This document shows positions 36,739 to 45,470 of a stretch of 64,000 bases of DNA, piece by piece. This DNA comes from Amphibacillus xylanus NBRC 15112 (lineage in GTDB: Bacteria > Bacillota > Bacilli > Bacillales > Amphibacillaceae). A program made the translations under genes and the position numbers. The stretch lies in assembly GCF_000307165.1 (NCBI RefSeq), contig NC_018704.1, forward strand, positions 372,001 through 436,000, read 5' to 3'. Position 1 is the first letter of the stretch; every line of letters begins with the position of its first letter. The notes beneath the pieces were generated by a model that saw nothing but the letters and a program-made list of their open reading frames with translations, was not told where the DNA came from and ran no database searches.

Positions 36739-37654
36739 TGTCTTCAACCCTTTCTATTTCGACATGATTGCTTAATGCTAAAATAGCATCTTTTGTTGCT
36801 AAATCTTCACTAAATGCAGTTGCGCTTCCACACTGAACACTAAGTTTAAATGCTTCTAACTTTGATAGTCCTTTTTCAATACCTGCCATAAATCCAGCAA
36901 TCATCGAGTCACCTGATCCGACCGTATTGATAACTTTTCCTCTAGGTGAAGCTGCGATGTAAGTCTCTTGATCGTCAATAAAAATCGCACCATCTCCACC
37001 TAGTGAAACAATGACGTTTTGCGCACCACCTTCCTGAAGTTTTTTACCGTAGTAGATTGCATCTGTTTTTGATTGAATCGGCTGATTAAACAGTTGACTA
37101 AGTTCTGCTTGATTTGGCTTCACTAAAAATGGTTTTGCTTTTAAAATATCTAAAAGCTCCTTACTATTTGTATCAATAACAAAATTGATCTGTTGTTTTT
37201 GACAAATGTCAATTATTTCATTGTAAAATGTTTCGGATAGACCTCTACTTTTACTGCCTGACAAAATGATTGTATCTGCAGAAGTAAGCTTGAGAATCTG
37301 ATTTAATAGCGCTTCACTTTCCTTCTCGGTAATGATTGGCCCTTTTCCATTTAGTTCAGTTTCGGCTTCATCTTTTAGCTTGACGTTTATCCTTGTATCG
37401 CCATTCACTTTAATGAATTCATGCTTTGCTCCTTCATTTGTAAGCCATTCCTCAATAAAATGCCCAGAGTGGCCACCAATAAAGCCTAGTGCTTTGTTCG
37501 TCACACCTAATCGATTTAATACACGTGACACATTAATTCCTTTTCCGCCAGGTAACATTTTTTCTTTATCTGCATAGTTTGTTTCCCCGACTTTGACATT
37601 ACTAATGTGCATAATGTAATCAATTGATGGATTTAATGTTAACGTATAGAGCAT
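36725..37654 (-). CDS. fruK: 1-Phosphofructokinase
   Basis: A 309-aa PfkB-family sugar kinase converting fructose 1-phosphate to fructose 1,6-bisphosphate. Signatures: MLYTLTLNPSIDYIM at the N-terminus, MLPGGKGINVSRVLNRLG near residue 34 (PfkB signature 1), VKPNQAELSQLF near 177, and NTVGSGDSMIAGFMAGI near 244 containing the catalytic Asp (signature 2). Its 3' end overlaps fruA. It begins 38 nt after fruR, so the three form one operon. Confidence 0.97.
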   Translation of the reverse strand: MLYTLTLNPSIDYIMHISNVKVGETNYADKEKMLPGGKGINVSRVLNRLGVTNKALGFIGGHSGHFIEEWLTNEGAKHEFIKVNGDTRINVKLKDEAETELNGKGPIITEKESEALLNQILKLTSADTIILSGSKSRGLSETFYNEIIDICQKQQINFVIDTNSKELLDILKAKPFLVKPNQAELSQLFNQPIQSKTDAIYYGKKLQEGGAQNVIVSLGGDGAIFIDDQETYIAASPRGKVINTVGSGDSMIAGFMAGIEKGLSKLEAFKLSVQCGSATAFSEDLATKDAILALSNHVEIERVEDNEND

Positions 37655-37692
37655 CCTATCATCTCCTTTTTCATTAAGTTAATATCACGTCA

Positions 37693-38460
37693 TTAACCTT
37701 TGATAAAGTGAAAATCAAACTGATCACTTAATTTTTCAATCGTATTTGGTGACTGTTTTTTCGCTTCTTCGTTTAGTACGATGATAGCCTGTGATGGTGC
37801 CTTTACCTTGAATTCATAAACTTGATTAATTTTACTGTCATCCATTAGAATCCTAATTTTATGACTTTGCTGCATCGCACATTCCTTCAAGGCGGCCTCG
37901 TCTAAGTTAGTCGTTGTGAGTCCACTTTCTAAACTGATTCCATTCATCCCAATAAAGGACATTGAAAAATTCATTCTTTCTAGTTGCTGATAAGCAGTGA
38001 TACCAACGATGGCATGAGTACTTTGCTTCACCGGACCACCTAACAATGTAACCTTAATCCCTCGTTGCAAAGCAAGTAGAGCTTGATCAACGCCATTTGT
38101 GACAATTTGAATATTTTTATCAGTAGGCATGAATCTAACTACTTCTAATGTTGCCGTTCCTGCATCAACGTAAACCTGATTATTAGGTTTTATTAAAGTG
38201 CTACAGTACTGAGCGATTTTGACTTTCTTATCATGATTAATTGTTTGTTTTTGAACCATTTTTAATTCTGGATTAATATTTTTTACTTTTGTTGCCCCAC
38301 CATGAATACGTGTTAATAATCCCTCTTCTTCAAGTGCAATCAAATCACGTCTTAATGTCGATTCGCTCACACCAGTATGAATTACTAAATCATGAATCGT
38401 AACGGTGTTGTTTTCTAATAATAGGCTTAAGATTTTTTCTTTTCTGTGTTCAAATAACAT
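37693..38460 (-). CDS. fruR: DeoR-family fructose operon repressor
   Basis: A 255-aa DeoR regulator. The N-terminal helix-turn-helix (about 5-55) reads EHRKEKILSLLLENNTVTI, HTGVSESTLRRDLIALEEEG, then LTRIHGGA, the standard DeoR signature. The C-terminal sugar-phosphate sensor shows VYVDAGTATLEVVRF and TTTNLDEAALK. The third Met (38460) is preferred because GGGA spacing and family N-termini (MLxxxRxxxIL) fit; two earlier Met codons are possible. Fructose 1-phosphate is the usual effector. Its operators overlap the promoter directly upstream. Confidence 0.93.
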   Translation of the reverse strand: MLFEHRKEKILSLLLENNTVTIHDLVIHTGVSESTLRRDLIALEEEGLLTRIHGGATKVKNINPELKMVQKQTINHDKKVKIAQYCSTLIKPNNQVYVDAGTATLEVVRFMPTDKNIQIVTNGVDQALLALQRGIKVTLLGGPVKQSTHAIVGITAYQQLERMNFSMSFIGMNGISLESGLTTTNLDEAALKECAMQQSHKIRILMDDSKINQVYEFKVKAPSQAIIVLNEEAKKQSPNTIEKLSDQFDFHFIKG

Positions 38461-38497
38461 TGACATCATTCCCTGGTACCGTTTTCTTGATAAGTCA

Positions 38498-38561
38498 AGT
38501 ATATATTAAAAAACGCTCAAAATCAATCATATACATTCAAAAGCAATCAAAAACGCTCAAA
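38498..38561 (-). promoter_or_regulatory. fruRKA promoter with two FruR-like operators
   Basis: On the minus strand TTGATT (38526-38521), a 17-nt spacer and TATACT (38503-38498) form a strong promoter. The direct repeat AAAAACGCTCAAA (plus strand) occurs at 38509-38521, within the spacer, and at 38549-38561, exactly 40 bp upstream. This placement is ideal for repression by FruR. AAAAGCAAT/ATTGCTTTT flanks the distal copy. The remaining 38562-38725 is AT-rich without a supported gene. Confidence 0.75.
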
Positions 38562-38725
38562 TTGCTTTTTTGTAATTAGAGTGACTGAGTATATGAGAGA
38601 TTTACTTCAACAAAAATTGATCAATAGCATACTTCAATAAATTAACAATAGATTAAATGATTAATTATTTTTCTAGAAATATTAAATTATTACTACTAAT
38701 GCTAAAAAAACACCATTGAATGCAA

Positions 38726-38755
38726 TTGCGGACGGTTGATAGCGCTTACTATACT
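38726..38755 (+). promoter_or_regulatory. Promoter with cre-like site for the xylose-type ABC operon
   Basis: TTGCGG (38726-38731), an 18-nt spacer and TATACT (38750-38755). TTGATAGCGCTTACT (38736-38750) fits the cre consensus with one mismatch and sits between -35 and -10, so CcpA would block RNA polymerase. The weak -35 is compatible with activation by the downstream response regulator. Confidence 0.6.
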
Positions 38756-38795
38756 TAAGGTGCAAGTAAAACAAGCTATGGAAAGGGGTATAGTA

Positions 38796-39980
38796 ATGCT
38801 TAATAAGAAAAAAGGTTTATTGTTTTTAATCGTTTCATTGTTGTTTGCTTTTGTGCTTGTAGGTTGTGCAGATGACACAGGTGGAAATGCAGATGACTCA
38901 AATGATTCTAACGTTGATACGACAGATGAGGTTGAATCAGAAGATAATGATACATCAAGTGGAGACATTAACGTAGGGATTGTCTTACCAACACGTGATG
39001 AGCCACGTTGGGTACAAGACGAGCAAAGATTTAAGGATGCTTTAGCTGATTCAGAGTATACAACTGAAATATTATTTAGCCAAGGTTCTTCGGCAAATGA
39101 ATTACAAAACGTTGAGACATTAATTAGTCGTGGAATAGATGTCTTGATTATTAGTCCTCATGACGGGGATGCTGCTGGTGCTGCAGCTCAAGCGGCAGCT
39201 AATGAAGGTGTAACGGTAATTGCATACGATCGTTTAATTACGAACACCGATGCAGTTGATTATTATGTTACGTTTGATAGTTTTGCAGTGGGAGCAGCTC
39301 AAGGGAACTATTTAATTGAGCATGCAAATGGTACGAATATCCCTCTATATCTATATGCTGGTGCGGCATCTGACAATAATGCATTTCTGTTCTTTGAAGG
39401 TGCATGGTCAGTATTACAACCGAAAATTGCCGACGGTACGTTTGTTGTTGCCAACTCTAGTGAGGCAGAAGCTTTAGCTGACAAACCAGAATTAACGCGT
39501 GACGAAATGGGCCGTATTTTAGGTCAAGTTACGACAAACTGGGATCCGAATGAAGCAATTAATAAAGCTCAGACGCACTTAACAGCAGCAGGTGATGACC
39601 TTAAAGGAGAGGTGTTAATTTTAGCTCCAAACGATGGTACATCAAGATCAATAGCTGATACGTTTGCAACAGATAGTGATATTACAAGTTATGTGATTAC
39701 TGGTCAAGACGCAGAGAAGGCGTCAATTCAATACATTATTGATGGAAAGCAATCAATGACAGTATTTAAGGACGTGCGTCAACTAGTTAAAGATGCGATG
39801 GGTATGGCAATTACTTTATTAGATGGAGCAACACCAGATACAACAGGTTCTTATGATAATGGTTCAAAAGAAGTTCCAGCTATGCAATCTGAGGTTATCG
39901 TTGTTGATCAAGCAAATGTTCAATCTGTATTAATTGACTCTGGATACTACGAAGCTAGTGAATTTACAGGGTTAGATTAA
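38796..39980 (+). CDS. Sugar-binding lipoprotein, XylF/ChvE-like
   Basis: A 394-aa binding protein of the periplasmic-binding-protein-1 type (ribose/xylose/ChvE group). Signal peptide with lipobox LVGC (Cys24), an acidic linker (about 25-60), then the two-lobed domain with NVGIVLPTRDEPRWVQDEQRF, VDVLIISPHDGDAAG, VIAYDRLIT and YVITGQDAEKASIQYI; the DR in YDRL and the GQDAE stretch resemble xylose-binding XylF. ATG 38796 follows AAAGGGG by about 8 nt. It starts an uptake operon with ATPase and permease. Xylose is the most likely ligand but other aldoses are possible. Confidence 0.9.
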   Translation: MLNKKKGLLFLIVSLLFAFVLVGCADDTGGNADDSNDSNVDTTDEVESEDNDTSSGDINVGIVLPTRDEPRWVQDEQRFKDALADSEYTTEILFSQGSSANELQNVETLISRGIDVLIISPHDGDAAGAAAQAAANEGVTVIAYDRLITNTDAVDYYVTFDSFAVGAAQGNYLIEHANGTNIPLYLYAGAASDNNAFLFFEGAWSVLQPKIADGTFVVANSSEAEALADKPELTRDEMGRILGQVTTNWDPNEAINKAQTHLTAAGDDLKGEVLILAPNDGTSRSIADTFATDSDITSYVITGQDAEKASIQYIIDGKQSMTVFKDVRQLVKDAMGMAITLLDGATPDTTGSYDNGSKEVPAMQSEVIVVDQANVQSVLIDSGYYEASEFTGLD

Positions 39981-40033
39981 TAGAAAACTAATTTAGCATT
40001 AATAAAGAAAAGTTGTTTACCAGAATGATGCGG

Positions 40034-40059
40034 AATAGTGGTCATCAATAGCCACTATT
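40034..40059 (+). other. Intercistronic hairpin after the binding protein
   Basis: AATAGTGG (40034-40041) and CCACTATT (40052-40059) form an 8-bp stem with a 10-nt loop; the following T-run is weak. It likely stabilises the binding-protein mRNA or attenuates transcription into the ATPase gene. Confidence 0.65.
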
Positions 40060-40096
40060 TCGCCCTTTTAATAAAGTGTCAAAGGTGGGTGAGAAA

Positions 40097-41644
40097 GTGT
40101 CTAAATATATTCTTGAAATGCACAATATTAGCAAATCATTTCCAGGCGTTAAAGCATTAAGTGAGGTGAATTTCAAAGTTGAGAAAGGAGAAATTCATTG
40201 TTTAGTCGGTGAAAACGGTGCTGGGAAATCAACGTTAATGAAAGTATTAAGTGGTGTCTACCCATATGGTAATTATGAAGGAGATATTGTCTACGAAGGT
40301 AAGGTTCAACAGTTTAATAAAATTAGTGACAGTGTTGATGCTGGAATTGCCATTATATATCAAGAGTTAGCACTATTTCCTGATTTATCTGTATATGAAA
40401 ATATTTATATCGGTAATGAAGTAAAAGACCGTGGAATTATTAATTGGAATGAAACGATCGTCAAGGCAAAGGAAGTCTTGGAGAAAGTCAATTTAAAAGT
40501 AAATCCTGAAACATTAATTAAAGATTTAGGTGTTGGGAAGCAACAGCTCGTTGAAATAGCTAAGGCAATTAGTAAAAACGTAAAATTACTTATTTTAGAT
40601 GAACCAACAGCAGCGTTAAATGAAGATGATAGTGAAAACCTCTTAGAACTAATCAAAGCACTTAGAGATCAAGGGATAACATGCATTATGATATCTCACA
40701 AATTAAAGGAAGTCGTTGCCATTGCAGATAAAGCCACAATCCTTCGTGATGGAGAGACGATTTGTACGCTAGATGCAAGTAAAGGTGAAATTGAAGAACG
40801 AGCCATTATTAAGCACATGGTTGGCCGTGAATTAAATGCGATTTATCCAGAAATTCCAGATAAGAAAATTGGTGAACGCGTTTTAGAAATACGTAATTGG
40901 TCGGCATATGACTCACAATTAGGTCGTTATGTCGTAAAAAACGCAAACCTTCATTTAAACAAAGGAGAAATTGTTGGTATTGCTGGTTTAATGGGTTCGG
41001 GTCGAACAGAATTAGCCCTTAGTATCTTTGGAAATCAACCACAATATAAATTGGGCGGCGAACTACTCATTAATGGCGAAGTCAAAAAATTTAAACATAC
41101 GAGTGACGCAATAGCCGAAGGGATTGCATATGTAACGGAAGATAGAAAAGAAAATGGTTTGTTTTTAGCACAAAATATTACGAATAATGTTTCAATAGCT
41201 AAGCTATCAGGCATTTCAAATCAAGGCATCATCAATGATAATGAAGAAATAAAAGTAGCCGAACAATATAAAAAATCTCTTCAAATTAAAGCCTCTTCAA
41301 TTGAACAATTAGTTGGAAAATTAAGTGGTGGAAATCAACAAAAGGTTTCATTAGCAAAATGGTTATTTGCTGGACCAGAAATACTAATTTTGGATGAGCC
41401 AACACGAGGAATTGACGTTGGTGCAAAATTTGAAATATATACGGTAATGAATGAACTTATTAAACAAGGCTTAAGCATTATTGTTATTTCATCAGAGTTA
41501 GGTGAAGTGTTAGGGATGAGTGATCGGATTTATGTCATGGCAGAAGGAGAAATAAAAGGGGAGCTTGCTAAAGGAGAAGCTGATCAAGAAAAGATTATGG
41601 AGCTTGCGACTCAAGGAGGAGGTTTAAAGGATGAAATTTTTTAA
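40097..41644 (+). CDS. Sugar ABC transporter ATPase, XylG/GguA-like (two ABC domains)
   Basis: A 515-aa tandem ATPase of the CUT2 class energising sugar import. Domain 1 has Walker A GENGAGKST near residue 39, a short LGVGKQQLVEIAKA signature and Walker B LLILDEPTAALN. Domain 2 has the degenerate P-loop GLMGSGRTE, signature KLSGGNQQKVSLAKW and EILILDEPTRGIDVG. GTG 40097 follows AAAGGTGGG by 7 nt; a GTG at 40076 has no site. Its 3' end overlaps the permease start by 14 nt. Confidence 0.94.
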   Translation: MSKYILEMHNISKSFPGVKALSEVNFKVEKGEIHCLVGENGAGKSTLMKVLSGVYPYGNYEGDIVYEGKVQQFNKISDSVDAGIAIIYQELALFPDLSVYENIYIGNEVKDRGIINWNETIVKAKEVLEKVNLKVNPETLIKDLGVGKQQLVEIAKAISKNVKLLILDEPTAALNEDDSENLLELIKALRDQGITCIMISHKLKEVVAIADKATILRDGETICTLDASKGEIEERAIIKHMVGRELNAIYPEIPDKKIGERVLEIRNWSAYDSQLGRYVVKNANLHLNKGEIVGIAGLMGSGRTELALSIFGNQPQYKLGGELLINGEVKKFKHTSDAIAEGIAYVTEDRKENGLFLAQNITNNVSIAKLSGISNQGIINDNEEIKVAEQYKKSLQIKASSIEQLVGKLSGGNQQKVSLAKWLFAGPEILILDEPTRGIDVGAKFEIYTVMNELIKQGLSIIVISSELGEVLGMSDRIYVMAEGEIKGELAKGEADQEKIMELATQGGGLKDEIF

Positions 41645-42806
41645 TGAATTAGGCACATTAGTAAAAGAAAATATTCGAGATTATGGGATGTATATTGCTT
41701 TATTTGTAATCATGCTTACCTTTAATTTTATGACAAATGGCATGTTTATGTCATCTAGAAATATTAGTAACCTTTTAGATTCAGCTGGTTATATTGCAGT
41801 GTTAGCAGTTGGAATGACATTAGTCATTGTGATTCGTCATATCGATTTATCTGTTGGATATGTCGCTGGTTTTCTCGGAGCGATTGCAGCCATTCTATTG
41901 ATGCGACATGGTGTACCTGTTTATATTGTGATCCCAATCATCTTAATCTTAGGGATTGTCATTGGTTTATTTAATGGTTTACTGATTGCACAGCTTGGTA
42001 TTCCAGCTTTCGTTGCTTCATTAGCTGGTATGTTAATCTTCCGAGGTGCGTTATTACAGGTTACAGAAGGAACAGGAACGATCATTGTTCAAAATGCAAG
42101 TTTTAATGCTCTTGGAAATGGTTTTATCCCAGCAATAACCCTAGTTAATGATCGTCACTTATTGACACTGATTGTCGGATTAGTCGGGATTTGCTTCTAC
42201 ATTTATGGTGAATTTAAAACAAGACATGATAAGTTAAAATACTCATTTGAAGTAGTTTCACCAAGTATTTTTGCTCTAAAACTACTATTTGTTTCATTAA
42301 TTATTGGTTACATTACTTGGATTCTAGCCGGATATAATGGTATTTCATGGACAGTTGTTATTGTCTTGATTGTCACAATTATTTATCACTTTATTACGAC
42401 GAAAACAGTATTAGGTCGTCAAATATATGCTGTTGGTAGTAATGCAGAGGCAGCACACTTAAGTGGAATTAACGTTAAAAAAGTAACTTATATTGTCATG
42501 GCTTCAATGTCAATGCTAGCTGCTTTATCGGGTATTTTATATACGGCTCGTCTTCAATCAGCGACGACGACAGCAGGTATGCTGTTTGAGCTAGATGCAA
42601 TTGCCGCATCATATGTTGGTGGAGTGTCATCAGCTGGTGGTGTTGGGAAAGTAACAGGTGCAATTGTCGGTGCGATTGTTATGGCATCACTAACAAATGG
42701 TATGAACTTATTAGGAGTTGGCATCTCTTATCAGTATATGATCAGAGGTGGTGTTCTAGCTGGTGCGGTAATATTTGACGTACTAACACGTAAAAAAGGA
42801 AAATAA
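41631..42806 (+). CDS. Sugar ABC transporter permease, XylH/GguB-like
   Basis: A 391-aa inner-membrane permease of the CUT2 (BPD_transp_2) class with about ten transmembrane helices. Hallmarks: GMTLVIVIRHIDLSVGYVAG near residue 65, GIPAFVASLAGMLIFRG near 120, YAVGSNAEAAHLSGINV near 265, and the C-terminal TNGMNLLGVGISYQYMIRG typical of XylH/GguB. Translation is coupled to the ATPase by a 14-nt overlap. A terminator follows, which closes the xylose-type operon before the sensor operon. Confidence 0.94.
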   Translation: MKFFNELGTLVKENIRDYGMYIALFVIMLTFNFMTNGMFMSSRNISNLLDSAGYIAVLAVGMTLVIVIRHIDLSVGYVAGFLGAIAAILLMRHGVPVYIVIPIILILGIVIGLFNGLLIAQLGIPAFVASLAGMLIFRGALLQVTEGTGTIIVQNASFNALGNGFIPAITLVNDRHLLTLIVGLVGICFYIYGEFKTRHDKLKYSFEVVSPSIFALKLLFVSLIIGYITWILAGYNGISWTVVIVLIVTIIYHFITTKTVLGRQIYAVGSNAEAAHLSGINVKKVTYIVMASMSMLAALSGILYTARLQSATTTAGMLFELDAIAASYVGGVSSAGGVGKVTGAIVGAIVMASLTNGMNLLGVGISYQYMIRGGVLAGAVIFDVLTRKKGK

Positions 42807-42812
42807 AGAGAG

Positions 42813-42844
42813 AAAAGGGACAACATTTATTCTGTCCCTTTTTA
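42813..42844 (+). terminator. Terminator of the xylose-type ABC operon
   Basis: AAAAGGGACA and TGTCCCTTTT form a 10-bp stem with an approximately 10-nt loop, followed by T residues. Confidence 0.9.
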
Positions 42845-42921
42845 CGTTTTACAAGTTAAATTGATAGCTTGATAAAGTCGTGTGAATGTCGTGTTAATAT
42901 ATGGAAGTGTATTGCGGATTT

Positions 42922-42949
42922 GTTAACCAAAAGGTAAGATGAAGTTAAC
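42922..42949 (+). promoter_or_regulatory. Direct repeat GTTAACC upstream of the sensor operon
   Basis: GTTAACC occurs at 42922-42928 and 42943-42949, 21 bp apart (two helical turns), about 100 bp before the XylFII-like gene. Tandem sites with this spacing suit AraC-type DNA-binding proteins such as the regulator at 45463. Function is inferred. Confidence 0.35.
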
Positions 42950-43048
42950 CCTACTAGACTTTTAAAATAAGTGCTAGTTTTCAAATGTTGCAATAAAGCA
43001 TAATTAGCTCCAACAGGGGGATTAATTTAATAGATGGAGGTCATCTAG

Positions 43049-44029
43049 GTGCGTAAAAATGTCATCGCTTTCATAATTTTTCTCTTTGTTATTCTTGGTT
43101 ATTTTACAATTACCTCTTTGGCTCGAGTTGTTCGCTCAGATTGGCAAGAGCCTCTGCCAATTAATCAAGCAGATCAAAAGTATCGCCTCGTCCTCATTAC
43201 GCAAGATATAGACACACCATTTTGGGAATCCGTTATTGAAGGTGCTAAGGAGCAAGCTGAAAAAGATCAGGCAATGCTTGAAGTGCTCGGTAACTATGGC
43301 TCGAATGAAGAAGCCTTTTTGCAAAATCTTGAGTTAGCAATTCATTCAAAGGTTGATGGGATTATTATTCAAGGTTTGGATACAGATGAATTTAAAGAAT
43401 TGACTAAGATCAAAGCCGCTTTTTATAGTATTCCTATCATAACAATTGCAATAGATGTCCCAATGGAAGAGAGTTTGCGTCGTACTTACGTTGGTTCTAA
43501 TCATTATGAATCAGGCGTGAAGCTAGCTGAGCAACTTGTTGAAGATATGGGCGAGGTAGGGAAAGTTGTATTGTTTTATGATCAAGAGCAATACTTTTAC
43601 CAATTAGAACGGCAGGCAGGGATTGAATCGGTACTTAAAAAATATCCAGAGATTACAATTGTCCCTGTTGAAACGATTGATCAAAAGGAAGATATCACTT
43701 CAACAACTCAAGATTTATTAAATCAGCATCCTGATGTTGATGGGTTTATTGCAATTAAATCAACGATAGCTTCAGGTATGGTCGAAGAGATAAGCCGGAG
43801 AAGACAGGTTGAATCATTAGCTATTTACACATTTGATGATCATGATGATTTAGAACAATTATTAATAGACGGTAAGCTAGATGCAGTTATTAAGCAATCC
43901 CCTCAAGAGATGGGACGTTTGAGCGTCCAACTCGTTATTGAATGGTTAAATGGAGAGACAGTTCCACTTGACTTTGATGGCTATTTAACAGAAATAGAAC
44001 TTGTGAAAGCGACTGATTTCGATGAATAG
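43049..44029 (+). CDS. Membrane-anchored sugar-binding sensor protein, XylFII-like
   Basis: A 326-aa periplasmic-binding-protein-1 protein held by an uncleaved N-terminal transmembrane helix (about 5-27: NVIAFIIFLFVILGYF), with no lipobox. The binding domain begins YRLVLITQDIDTPFWESVIEG and includes VDGIIIQGLDTDEF and IITIAIDVP. A binding protein of this type directly upstream of a LytS-type kinase and AraC-type regulator matches the XylFII-LytS-XylR system of clostridia, where XylFII binds D-xylose and activates LytS. GTG start with GGAGG upstream; the 3' end overlaps the kinase by 8 nt. Confidence 0.87.
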   Translation: MRKNVIAFIIFLFVILGYFTITSLARVVRSDWQEPLPINQADQKYRLVLITQDIDTPFWESVIEGAKEQAEKDQAMLEVLGNYGSNEEAFLQNLELAIHSKVDGIIIQGLDTDEFKELTKIKAAFYSIPIITIAIDVPMEESLRRTYVGSNHYESGVKLAEQLVEDMGEVGKVVLFYDQEQYFYQLERQAGIESVLKKYPEITIVPVETIDQKEDITSTTQDLLNQHPDVDGFIAIKSTIASGMVEEISRRRQVESLAIYTFDDHDDLEQLLIDGKLDAVIKQSPQEMGRLSVQLVIEWLNGETVPLDFDGYLTEIELVKATDFDE

Positions 44030-45470
44030 TGTTAGACGAAAAATACTAATATTAACCTCTGTGACAGTCGTGATGATGTTGGTGATTTGGTTTTCATTTA
44101 CGATTTATAATCGCCAAACGCAAGAACAATATAATGAAATCTTACAACGATATTTGCTGCTAAATGAAGTCAATGTAGCTAGTCAACAGTTAATTACAGA
44201 TTTAAATCTGTATTTATCAACATCCGATCCAGATCAATATCAGAAGATTGATCAAATTAAGGATAGTCTTCGAGAGAAGGAAGCTGACGTTTGGTCGTTA
44301 GGTTATCAGGAAAATGAGTTTGAGATTGTAAATTATGTTCATTTAACAGATAGCTTAATAGAAACCGTTGATCGGTCAATCAGTCTACATTTACAAGAGG
44401 ATACAGAAGCGGCAGCTAATGAATTTAATGATGCAACTCGAATTGCTAATTATATCTCTGATACAACGTTAGCGCTGGTAGATAAAGAATTAAAAACGTA
44501 CGATAGCTTTTATCGCCATATTATCGAGCAATCTGTGAATATTAATCAACTAGGAGTTTGGCTGTTTTTATTTTTAAGTTTTATTTTAATTGTCTTAACT
44601 TATCTAATAGCACGTAGTATTACACGCCCCATTTATCAGTTGACAGAAGCAGCCAATCAACTTTCTCAAGGGCATTTTGATACAGAAGTACATGTTGATT
44701 CAAATGACGAGATGGCGTTTTTGGCAAAAACATTTAATCGTATGCGATTAAATATTAATAACTTGATTTCAGAAATTCAATTAAAAGCACAACTAGAAAA
44801 GGAACTTCAAGAAAGTAAATTACTATTGCAAGAAAGTCAGCTTCGTAGCTTACAAAGTCAAATAAATCCACACTTTCTTTTTAATACATTGAACACGATC
44901 TCAAAGAAAGCTTACTTAGAAGGATCAATAGAAACAAGTGACTTACTAGTTGATGTTGCTGGGCTACTGCGTTACAACCTCAAACAATTAGATCGTTCGG
45001 TCACATTATATGATGAGGTAACAGTATTGAGGCATTACATTGATATTCAAAAAGCTCTACTTACTGATCGATTGCAGTTTACGGAATCAATTGATTTTGA
45101 TCTTTTAGGTCTTGATATGCCAGCATTAACATTACAGCCGATTATCGAGAATGCAGTAATTCATGCGATTGAACCACGAGAATCAGGCGGCAAGATTATG
45201 TTTAGAGTGAGTGATTTAGAGGATCATGTTCTTATTGAGATTGAAGATGATGGACCCGGGATGACAGAAGAGAAAAAGATAGAGTTAATCGAAGGACTGC
45301 TCATCCCAAAAGAAGGTCACTCAACCGGAATCGGCTTCACCAATGTCATAAAACGACTTCGTATATTTTATGGCTCAAATAATTTAGTCACAATTGACAG
45401 CCAAATAAATCGTGGAACTAAAGTAAGTTTAATTCTTCCTAAACAAAAAGGGGGTACCCGAAATGTTTAA
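44022..45470 (+). CDS. Sensor histidine kinase, LytS/YesM type
   Basis: A 482-aa membrane kinase. Transmembrane helices at about 8-26 and 178-198 flank an extracytoplasmic helical domain, followed by HAMP (about 200-250: ARSITRPIYQLTEAANQLS), the His_kinase domain with phospho-acceptor His284 in SQINPHFLFNTLN, and an HATPase with IIENAVIHAIEP, IEDDGPGM and GIGFTNVIKRL. It sits between the sugar-binding sensor and the response regulator with overlaps on both sides, so the three are co-translated. It is expected to sense sugar through the membrane-anchored binding protein rather than directly. Confidence 0.93.
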   Translation: MNSVRRKILILTSVTVVMMLVIWFSFTIYNRQTQEQYNEILQRYLLLNEVNVASQQLITDLNLYLSTSDPDQYQKIDQIKDSLREKEADVWSLGYQENEFEIVNYVHLTDSLIETVDRSISLHLQEDTEAAANEFNDATRIANYISDTTLALVDKELKTYDSFYRHIIEQSVNINQLGVWLFLFLSFILIVLTYLIARSITRPIYQLTEAANQLSQGHFDTEVHVDSNDEMAFLAKTFNRMRLNINNLISEIQLKAQLEKELQESKLLLQESQLRSLQSQINPHFLFNTLNTISKKAYLEGSIETSDLLVDVAGLLRYNLKQLDRSVTLYDEVTVLRHYIDIQKALLTDRLQFTESIDFDLLGLDMPALTLQPIIENAVIHAIEPRESGGKIMFRVSDLEDHVLIEIEDDGPGMTEEKKIELIEGLLIPKEGHSTGIGFTNVIKRLRIFYGSNNLVTIDSQINRGTKVSLILPKQKGGTRNV

